Shown here: positions 13,385 through 18,650 of the stretch, in pieces | How positions within the stretch are numbered: the first letter of the stretch is position 1 | Layout of the letters: the number at the start of each line of letters is the position of its first letter | NCBI GenBank assembly: GCA_017505505.1 | Contig: JAFVPA010000036.1 | Coordinates: 1-18,650 of the forward strand | Length of the DNA stretch: 18,650 bases | DNA from: Oscillospiraceae bacterium | Lineage (GTDB): Bacteria; Bacillota_A; Clostridia; Oscillospirales; Oscillospiraceae | Direction of reading: 5' to 3' | Notes under the pieces: generated by a model | Database searches by the model: none | What the model was told of the DNA's origin: nothing | The model's input: the letters and a program-made list of their open reading frames with translations, nothing else | Program-made: the position numbers and the translations under genes

Positions 13385-14248
13385 ATGGTTAATGTATGCG
13401 ATATTCAGGTAATGAAGCCTCTTCTGGCGGAGCATGGTTTTCATTTTTCCAAGGCCAAGGGCCAGAATTTTCTGATCGCCCCCTGGGTGCCTCAGTCCAT
13501 CGCGGAGGACGCTGGGGTGGATGAAACGGCAGGCGTGCTGGAGATCGGTCCCGGTATCGGCCCGTTGACCCAGCAGCTGTGCCTGCGGGCGAAGAAGGTC
13601 TGTGCCGTGGAGCTGGATACCCGGTTAAAGCCCATTCTGGACATTACGGTGGGAGGATTTGACAATCTGGAGATCATCTGGGACGATGTGCTGAAGCAGG
13701 ATGTGCCCGCTCTGGTCCGGGAGAAGTTTGCGGGTTTGCGGCCCATGGCCTGTGCCAACCTGCCCTATTATATCACTTCTCCCATTCTGTCGGCTTTGCT
13801 GGAGGCGGACTGCTTTGATTCCGTCACCGTTATGGTCCAGAAGGAAGTGGCCCAGCGCATTGCCGCGGCCCCCGGCAGCGCCGATTACAGCGCATTTACT
13901 GTATTCTGCCAGTACTATGCGGAGCCGGAATTGCTCTTTGATGTGCCGGCCCACTGCTTTATGCCCCAGCCGAAAGTCACCTCCGCCGTCATCCAGCTGT
14001 GGGTACGGAAAGAACGGAACTGGGGCGCGCTGGACGAGGATGTTTTCTTCCGGACGGTAAAGGCAAGCTTCGCTATGCGCCGCAAGAAGCTGAGCAACGG
14101 CCTGGCTTCCGGCTTCCCGGAACTGGGCAAATCCGGTGCGGCTGAGGTCATTGAAGCTGCCGGCTTCGATGCCAACATCCGGGGTGAGACGCTGGGCATC
14201 CCTGAGTTCGTGCGGATCGCCAATGAAATCGTAAAGAGAAGAACATAA
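13385..14248 (+). CDS. rsmA: 16S rRNA dimethyladenosine transferase RsmA (KsgA)
   Basis: A 287-residue SAM-dependent methyltransferase that dimethylates two adjacent adenosines near the 3' end of 16S rRNA (A1518/A1519 in E. coli numbering), a late small-subunit maturation step. Visible motifs are KGQNFLI (25-31), the SAM-binding EIGPGIGPLT (53-62), the acidic VELD motif, DDVLK and the catalytic ANLPYYITSPI; the C-terminal part MPQPKVTSAVI and RRKKLSN is also typical. The start at 13385 is chosen over 13331 because a good promoter overlaps the latter; the ribosome site (AAAGGCGG) is only fair. Length is normal. Confidence 0.95.
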   Translation: MVNVCDIQVMKPLLAEHGFHFSKAKGQNFLIAPWVPQSIAEDAGVDETAGVLEIGPGIGPLTQQLCLRAKKVCAVELDTRLKPILDITVGGFDNLEIIWDDVLKQDVPALVREKFAGLRPMACANLPYYITSPILSALLEADCFDSVTVMVQKEVAQRIAAAPGSADYSAFTVFCQYYAEPELLFDVPAHCFMPQPKVTSAVIQLWVRKERNWGALDEDVFFRTVKASFAMRRKKLSNGLASGFPELGKSGAAEVIEAAGFDANIRGETLGIPEFVRIANEIVKRRT

Positions 14249-14252
14249 TTTT

Positions 14253-14325
14253 TGTAGGGCGGCTTGCCCTCAAGCCGCCGCAGCGTGGGGAAACAAGCGG
14301 CGGGCTGAGGGCAGCCCGCCCTACA
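14253..14325. repeat. 73-bp palindromic element, copy 1 of a near-identical pair
   Basis: It begins TGTAGGGCGG and ends CCGCCCTACA. Inside are the hairpin CGGCTTGCCCTCAAGCCG on the left and GGCGGGCTGAGGGCAGCCC text on the right. It matches the element at 15288-15360 at 67 of 73 positions by eye. It starts four bases after the rsmA stop codon and ends 15 bases before the next start codon. Confidence 0.85.
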
Positions 14326-14340
14326 GAAAAAGGTGTGATT

Positions 14341-14529
14341 ATGAGCGTTATGCTAACTTTGAAAGGCATCTGTATCATCATTGCCATGATCCTGGGCTTC
14401 CTGTTCCCGGCGTATCTGATTGATGCACTAAAAACGGAAGATGCGGAAAAGGCGCAGAATGCCCGGGGAAAGGCCTGTGCTACCTTTGGGTTTCTGGTGA
14501 TCTTCTTTATTGCATTGATCAATTCCTGA
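14341..14529 (+). CDS. Small two-helix membrane protein, unknown function
   Basis: A 62-residue protein that I do not recognise. It has two hydrophobic segments (about 8-28 and 47-61) joined by a short charged loop (ALKTEDAEKAQNARGKA). This gives a hairpin membrane topology with the loop on one side and both ends on the other. AAAGGTG upstream supports the ATG at 14341; a GTG six bases earlier is possible but less likely. It has no promoter of its own and is probably read through from rsmA across the 73-bp element. Good codon use and a plausible ribosome site favour a real gene. Confidence 0.6.
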   Translation: MSVMLTLKGICIIIAMILGFLFPAYLIDALKTEDAEKAQNARGKACATFGFLVIFFIALINS

Positions 14530-14540
14530 TGCAGATAAAC

Positions 14541-14568
14541 TGTAGGCGGGGGCCTGCCCCTGGCTACA
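14541..14568. repeat. 28-bp minimal TGTAG...CTACA palindrome
   Basis: TGTAG and CTACA bracket GGGGCCTGCCCC, an abbreviated version of the longer elements in this window. It sits between the 62-aa membrane protein and the HAD gene. Confidence 0.55.
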
Positions 14569-14602
14569 GTATCCATGACCAAACAGGTAAGGAGAAAGAA
14601 AT

Positions 14603-15286
14603 ATGATAGAATTCCTGTTTTTAGATTTAGACGACACCATCCTGGACTTCCATAAGGCCGAGCGCATCGCCATTTCCAAGACCATCCGGGAATTTGGTGT
14701 GGAGCCTACGGAGGAAATTTTAAATCTGTATCACAGCATCAACAAGTGGCACTGGGAGCAGCTGGAGCTGGGAAAGCTGACCCGGGCGGAAGTCCTGGTG
14801 AACCGCTTCGGTGTCCTGTTTGAAAAGCTGGGGCTGGAAGTGGATGCCCCCAGATGCGCCAAGGTGTATGAGCGGAATTTGTCCCAGGGCCATTGGTTCC
14901 TCCCCGGCGCGGAGGAGGCGGTGGATGCCCTGTCAAAAAAATACCGACTGTTTTTGGCCAGCAACGGTACCGCCGTGGTCCAGAAGGGCCGCATGACCAG
15001 CGCCAACCTGTACCGGTTCTTTGAAAAAGTTTTCGTTTCCCAGGAGATCGGCCACAATAAGCCTTCGAAAGCTTACTTTGACGGCTGCTTTGCCCAGATC
15101 CCCGGCTTTGACCCGGCCAGGGCTATGATCGTTGGTGACAGCTTAAGCTCCGACATCAAGGGTGGAATCAACGCAGGCATCAGAACCGTCTGGGTCAACC
15201 CGGAGCATAAACCCTGCGGTGATATCCGGCCTGATTATGAGATCGAGGCGCTGCACCAGCTGGAAGAGCTGCTGGAAACAATGTGA
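14603..15286 (+). CDS. HAD-superfamily phosphatase, YjjG-like nucleotidase
   Basis: A 227-residue HAD hydrolase. Motif I is DLDDTILD (nucleophile Asp8, acid/base Asp10), motif II LASNGT, motif III the lysine in IGHNKPSKAYF, and motif IV VGDSLSSDIKGG. An alpha-helical cap follows motif I. The overall text (NKWHWEQLELGKLTRAEVLVNRF, PGAEEAVDALSKKY) fits the YjjG/YfnB group, which hydrolyses noncanonical pyrimidine nucleoside monophosphates as a clean-up activity. Substrate identity is by family only. AAGGAGA precedes the start. The gene is bracketed by palindromic elements at 14541 and 15288. Confidence 0.85.
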   Translation: MIEFLFLDLDDTILDFHKAERIAISKTIREFGVEPTEEILNLYHSINKWHWEQLELGKLTRAEVLVNRFGVLFEKLGLEVDAPRCAKVYERNLSQGHWFLPGAEEAVDALSKKYRLFLASNGTAVVQKGRMTSANLYRFFEKVFVSQEIGHNKPSKAYFDGCFAQIPGFDPARAMIVGDSLSSDIKGGINAGIRTVWVNPEHKPCGDIRPDYEIEALHQLEELLETM

Positions 15287-15287
15287 C

Positions 15288-15360
15288 TGCAGGGCGGCTT
15301 GCCCTCAAGCTGCCGCAGCGTGAGGAAACAAGCGGCGGGCGGAGGGCAGCCCACCCTACC
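15288..15360. repeat. 73-bp palindromic element, copy 2 of a near-identical pair
   Basis: It has the same length and direction as the copy at 14253-14325, with six substitutions. Here the outer ends have drifted (TGCAGGG ... CCCTACC), so the terminal repeat is imperfect. It starts one base after the HAD stop codon and ends 16 bases before the next start codon. Confidence 0.83.
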
Positions 15361-15376
15361 ATAAAGGAGCATAGAT

Positions 15377-15604
15377 ATGGCAGAATACGAACTGGTCCAT
15401 GAGATTAAAAATTTGTGCCCCAACAACCAGATGCGGGATGTTTTCTTCGAAGAGATCGAATGCGAAGACCCGGAGGTCTGGCTGCGGCAGCGGCTGAAGG
15501 GGAGAACACTGGAACTGTCCGTGGAACCCAGGGCCGGGGGTGCGGTGACCATCCATGCGGTGGTGGACGGACTGATGCAGAAGTTCGTCTTTACACCCAT
15601 TTGA
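15377..15604 (+). CDS. 75-residue small cytosolic protein, unknown function
   Basis: A short acidic protein with no signal peptide or membrane segment. It reads like a conserved small protein of this group of Clostridia (NLCPNNQMRDVFFEEIECEDPE near residues 13-34, then a beta-rich C-terminus ending in LMQKFVFTPI), but I know no function for it. AAAGGAGC upstream supports the start. It is probably cotranscribed with the HAD gene through the 73-bp element and ends in a strong terminator, so it closes this transcription unit. Confidence 0.7.
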   Translation: MAEYELVHEIKNLCPNNQMRDVFFEEIECEDPEVWLRQRLKGRTLELSVEPRAGGAVTIHAVVDGLMQKFVFTPI

Positions 15605-15615
15605 ACAAATTGATT

Positions 15616-15645
15616 TGCGCCAACGATTTCGTTGGCGCACTTTTT
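15616..15645 (+). terminator. Intrinsic terminator after the 75-aa gene
   Basis: A perfect 10-bp stem (TGCGCCAACG, ATTT loop, CGTTGGCGCA) is followed by C and five Ts. It separates the rsmA-to-small-protein unit from the acetyl-CoA pathway genes. Confidence 0.93.
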
Positions 15646-15667
15646 GTAAAAACTATGAAATTGTGGG

Positions 15668-15712
15668 TTGAATTTGAACGCAATATGTGATACGATATCG
15701 TTGTATCGATAT
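15668..15712 (+). promoter_or_regulatory. Promoter of cooC with an operator-like palindrome at the start site
   Basis: TTGAAT (15668-15673) and TACGAT (15691-15696) are 17 bp apart with TGA before the -10. Overlapping the expected start site is the inverted repeat ATATCG-N6-CGATAT (15695-15712), well placed for a repressor. The remaining leader of about 65 bases shows no strong structure. Confidence 0.65.
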
Positions 15713-15771
15713 GGGTTAAAATTATGCCCGTCTGATGCAATGACCCCAGTCCCCGGAAAGGAGAAATTACA

Positions 15772-16536
15772 ATGCCTCATACCATTGCTGTTGCCGGTAA
15801 GGGCGGTGTGGGTAAGACCACCACCTGCGGCATGCTGATAGATTACCTGTGCAAGAAGAACAAGGGCCCCGTCCTTGTGGTGGATGCCGATGCAAACTCC
15901 AACCTGAACGAAGTTCTGGGTGTGGAAGTGGAAACTTCCCTGGGCCAGATCCGGGAAGAGATGGCTCAGGCCGAGCTGAAGGGCACCATTCCCAAGGGTA
16001 TGACCAAGGCTGATTACGCCGAGTTCAAATTCAACTCCGCACTGATCGAAGACGATGATTTTGATATGCTGGTCATGGGCCGGACCCAGGGCAAGGGCTG
16101 CTACTGCTATGTCAACGGTGTCCTCCAGTCCCAGGTGTCCAAGTACGCCAAGAACTATACTTATGTGGTCATGGATAACGAAGCAGGCCTGGAGCATGTG
16201 GCCCGGGGCACCCTGCCTCATGTGGATACCATGCTGCTGATCTCCGACTGTTCCCGCCGGGGCATCCAGGCGGTGGCCCGCATTGCGGAGATGATCGAAG
16301 AGATGAACCTGAATCCCGGTCAGATGGGCCTCATCGTCAACCGGGCTCCCGGCGGTGTTCTCAACGACGGCATCAAGGCCGAGATCGAAAAGCACGGCCT
16401 GAAGCTCTTCGGTGTCCTGCCTCACGACGAAGCCGTTTACGACTGCGACTGCAACGGCGATCCCAGCGCAAAGCTGCCCGATAACGACCCCATGAAGGTG
16501 GCTCTGAAGGGCATCATGCAGTCCATCGGGCTGTAA
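15772..16536 (+). CDS. cooC: CooC-type nickel-insertion ATPase for CO dehydrogenase/acetyl-CoA synthase
   Basis: A 254-residue MinD/SIMIBI-class ATPase. The deviant Walker A is GKGGVGKTT (9-17), followed by VVDADANSNL (37-46) as the switch I/Walker A' region. The metal-binding pair CxC is present as Cys110 and Cys112 in GKGCYCYVN, which in CooC dimers binds nickel or zinc at the interface. It acts in the cytosol to mature the nickel clusters of CO dehydrogenase (or acetyl-CoA synthase, as AcsF). AAAGGAGA supports the start. It is the first gene before acsD and acsC, so its role in the Wood-Ljungdahl cluster is well supported by context. Confidence 0.92.
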   Translation: MPHTIAVAGKGGVGKTTTCGMLIDYLCKKNKGPVLVVDADANSNLNEVLGVEVETSLGQIREEMAQAELKGTIPKGMTKADYAEFKFNSALIEDDDFDMLVMGRTQGKGCYCYVNGVLQSQVSKYAKNYTYVVMDNEAGLEHVARGTLPHVDTMLLISDCSRRGIQAVARIAEMIEEMNLNPGQMGLIVNRAPGGVLNDGIKAEIEKHGLKLFGVLPHDEAVYDCDCNGDPSAKLPDNDPMKVALKGIMQSIGL

Positions 16537-16540
16537 AAAA

Positions 16541-16611
16541 TGTCATTGCGGGGAGCGCAATGACAGTGCAAACCAATAATTCTGCATTATGCACTGCGCA
16601 TTCTGCATTAT
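16541..16611. repeat. Hairpin and direct repeats in the cooC-acsD gap
   Basis: A perfect 10-bp stem TGTCATTGCG/CGCAATGACA with a 5-base loop (16541-16565) follows four bases after the cooC stop codon, without a T-run. Then ATTCTGCATTAT occurs twice (16579-16590 and 16600-16611), repeat units 21 bp apart, about two helical turns. These are not a standard terminator; they could be small mobile or regulatory repeats or an mRNA processing site separating cooC from the abundant acs message. Confidence 0.6.
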
Positions 16612-16662
16612 TATAAATTACTATTTTCGTATTCCAAATTATTTCAAGGGGGATAATCAATT

Positions 16663-17604
16663 ATGGCTTTCACTCCTAAGACGGCTCCCTTCAGCGGCAA
16701 GATCAATGCCGTGACCCTGGGCACCGGTGACAAGGCAATCGTCGTCGGCGGCCAGAATGTGATGCCGTTCTACACCTTCGATGCACCCATCGAGAACGCA
16801 CCCAAGGTCGGTCTGGAAATCTCTGACCTGGCTTCCCAGTGGGAAGTCGCCAGCCTGAAGGAATTCTACGCTGGCTGCACCACTATGGCTGACTATGCCA
16901 AGAAGGCAGAGTCTGTCGAGGGCTGCGATTTCCTGTGCCTGAACTTCGTGGGCGCGGATCCCAACGGTGCTGACCGCAGTGTTGCTGACTGTGTCGCTGA
17001 CGCAAAGGCTGTCGCTGAGGCCGTCACCAAGCCCATCGTTGTCATGGGCTGCAAGAACATTGAAAAGGACGGCGAGCTGCTGGCTGCTCTGGCTGAGGCT
17101 CTGGCCGGCAAGAACGCCCTGTTCATGTCCGCAAAGAACGAGAACTACAAGACCGTCGGTGCTTCCGTCGCTCTGGCCAACGGCCAGAAGCTGGGCGCTG
17201 AGACCGCTGACGACATCAACCTGGCCAAGCAGCTGAACATCATGCTGAAGGGCCTGAACGTCAATCCCGAGAGCGTTGTCATGGATATCGGTACCGCCGC
17301 TGTCGGTTACGGCTATGAGTACGCCGCTTCCACCTTCGACCGTATCCGCCTGGCTGCCCTGCAGCAGTCCGACGCTGACCTGCAGATGCCCATCCTGGCC
17401 GCCGTTTGCAACGACACCTGGGGCGTCAAGGAATCCACCGCAACCGAAGAAGATGAGCCCGTATGGGGCTGCGTGGAAGAGCGCGCCATTTCCATGGAAG
17501 TCGCTACCGCAGCAGCTGACCTGGTCGGCGGCGCTGACCTGGTTGTCCTGCGTCACCCCGAGTCCGTGGCTACCATCAAGAAGTTCATCACTGAACTCGT
17601 CTAA
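16663..17604 (+). CDS. acsD: Corrinoid iron-sulfur protein small subunit (CODH/ACS delta subunit)
   Basis: A 313-residue TIM-barrel protein. With AcsC it forms the corrinoid iron-sulfur protein that carries the methyl group from methyl-THF to acetyl-CoA synthase. It starts with MAFTPKTAPFSGKINAVTLG and contains GGQNVMPFYTFDAPIENAPKVGLEISDL, CLNFVGADPNGADRS and SVVMDIGTAAVGYGYEYAAS, all typical of the delta subunit. Length matches the family (about 35 kDa). Codon use is strongly biased, as in highly expressed genes. AAGGGGG precedes the ATG by about eleven bases. acsC follows 20 bases downstream. Confidence 0.94.
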   Translation: MAFTPKTAPFSGKINAVTLGTGDKAIVVGGQNVMPFYTFDAPIENAPKVGLEISDLASQWEVASLKEFYAGCTTMADYAKKAESVEGCDFLCLNFVGADPNGADRSVADCVADAKAVAEAVTKPIVVMGCKNIEKDGELLAALAEALAGKNALFMSAKNENYKTVGASVALANGQKLGAETADDINLAKQLNIMLKGLNVNPESVVMDIGTAAVGYGYEYAASTFDRIRLAALQQSDADLQMPILAAVCNDTWGVKESTATEEDEPVWGCVEERAISMEVATAAADLVGGADLVVLRHPESVATIKKFITELV

Positions 17605-17624
17605 TCGGAAGGAGGATACATACA

Positions 17625-18650
17625 ATGGCTCTGAAAGGTCTTGACATTTTTAAGCTGTCTCCTAAGAAGAACTGTAAGGAGTGCGGCAGCCCCACCTGTA
17701 TGGCATTCTGCATGAAGGTGGCTCAGGGTGCAGTGTCCCTGGACAAGTGCCCCTACTTCTCTGAGGAAGCTCTGGCAACCCTGAACTCCGCCACCGCTCC
17801 CCTGATGAAGACCATTACCGTTGGCGATTACAAGCTGGGCGGCGAGACTGTCCTGTATCGTCACGAGAAGACTCTGGTCAACAAGAACATGTTCGCTGTC
17901 TGTGTCTGCACCGACTGCGCTGCTGACGCCGAGGCCAAGCTGGCTGAGGTCGCCAAGGTTGACTACGAGCGTATCGGCGAGAGAATGTACGTTGAGTTCA
18001 TCCATGTCGCCAACAAGCAGTCCGATCCCGCTGTCTACGCTGACCTGGTCAAGAAGGCTGCCGCTACCGGCCGCGCTCTGGTCCTGGAATGCTGGGACAC
18101 CGCCTGTGCTGAGGCCGCTCTGGCTGTTGCCGGCAAGAACGTGATCCTGGACGGCGCTACTCCCGAGAACTGGGAAGCTATGAGCGCTCTGGCTACCAAG
18201 GCCGGTGTTGCTCTGGGTGTCTGGGCTGAGAACATCTCCGACCTGTACGACCTGGTTAAGAAGCTGGAAGCTAAGGGCAACAAGAACCTGGTTCTGGACG
18301 TCACCGGCAAGACTGCCAAGGAGACCCTGGCCAACGCTGTTCTGGTCCGCCGTACCGCTCTGAAGCAGGAAGACCGTACCTTCGGTTATCCCTCCATCGT
18401 GAACGTTGCTAAGCTGGCTAAGGGCGATGACCGCATGCAGACCGCTCTGGCTGCTATGTTCATCGAGCGTTACGCTTCCATCATCGTTATGTCCAACATG
18501 TCCTACGCTCAGGCTCTGCCTCTGTACGGCCTGCGTCAGAACATCTTCACCGATCCTCAGAAGCCCATGAAGGTGGAAGCCAAGATCTACCCCCTGAACG
18601 GCGCCGACGAGAACAGCCCCTGCGCTCTGACTGTCGACTTCGCTCTGACC
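17625..18650 (+). CDS. acsC: Corrinoid iron-sulfur protein large subunit, N-terminal part (CODH/ACS gamma subunit)
   Basis: The first 342 codons of acsC, cut by the window edge in an open frame; the family is about 445 residues long, so the C-terminal corrinoid-binding domain is missing from view. The N-terminal [4Fe-4S] motif is complete: Cys17-x2-Cys20-x4-Cys25-x16-Cys42 (NCKECGSPTCMAF ... DKCPYF). The TIM-barrel part follows (FIHVANKQSDPAVYADLV, LVLDVTG, EDRTFGYPSIVN). The iron-sulfur cluster reductively reactivates the cobalt of the corrinoid. GGAAGGAGG upstream supports the ATG. It is in operon with acsD, 20 bases apart. Confidence 0.95.
   Translation, partial: MALKGLDIFKLSPKKNCKECGSPTCMAFCMKVAQGAVSLDKCPYFSEEALATLNSATAPLMKTITVGDYKLGGETVLYRHEKTLVNKNMFAVCVCTDCAADAEAKLAEVAKVDYERIGERMYVEFIHVANKQSDPAVYADLVKKAAATGRALVLECWDTACAEAALAVAGKNVILDGATPENWEAMSALATKAGVALGVWAENISDLYDLVKKLEAKGNKNLVLDVTGKTAKETLANAVLVRRTALKQEDRTFGYPSIVNVAKLAKGDDRMQTALAAMFIERYASIIVMSNMSYAQALPLYGLRQNIFTDPQKPMKVEAKIYPLNGADENSPCALTVDFALT

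Noticed and set aside
1..18650. CRISPR array or phage/plasmid segment
   Set aside because: Repeats are palindromic and scattered singly among housekeeping genes; no regularly spaced array, cas gene, integrase or structural phage gene is visible.

Overview
The window looks like chromosomal DNA from a low-oxygen, gut-type member of the Clostridia. An Oscillospiraceae-like lineage is my best guess from protein style, the moderately high GC content of the coding regions, and the many GC-rich palindromic intergenic repeats. I could not check this by database search. No plasmid, phage, CRISPR, rRNA or tRNA signature is visible.

The two ends carry parts of the Wood-Ljungdahl (reductive acetyl-CoA) pathway and folate C1 metabolism. 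At the left (160-1770) are fchA (methenyl-THF cyclohydrolase/cyclodeaminase family) and a divergent folD. At the right (15772 to the window edge) are cooC (nickel-insertion ATPase), acsD and the first 342 codons of acsC, the two subunits of the corrinoid iron-sulfur protein. The FolD lacks the lysine and glutamine needed for the cyclohydrolase step in canonical FolD, so the adjacent FchA probably supplies that activity. This is the most interesting biochemical point in the window.

Between the two ends, in order: a broken copy of a DUF1576 membrane-protein gene (minus strand) and, divergent from it across a 452-bp AT-rich spacer, an intact DUF1576 gene with its own promoter and terminator. Next is a four-gene operon (4390-7003) with a TM1266-like putative [FeFe]-hydrogenase-system regulator followed by a lipoprotein, a permease and an unusually short ATPase of an NMT1/THI5-like ABC importer. 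A strong promoter and an attenuator-like leader precede it. On the minus strand are a DUF218/YdcF-like membrane protein overlapping an M42 aminopeptidase (7107-8931), then thrS without its TGS domain, controlled by a recognisable T-box leader. On the plus strand follow a YabE-like cell-wall protein (DUF348-G5-3D), rsmA/ksgA, a 62-aa membrane peptide, a HAD/YjjG-like phosphatase and a 75-aa conserved-looking small protein.

Almost every intergenic gap holds a palindromic element. One family has TGTAGGG...CCCTACA-type ends (seven copies, 28-137 bp). A second has CTTCTCC/CTTCCCC hairpin ends (two copies, 152 and 165 bp). Two 73-bp copies of the first family are about 92% identical and bracket the segment holding the 62-aa membrane peptide and the HAD gene.
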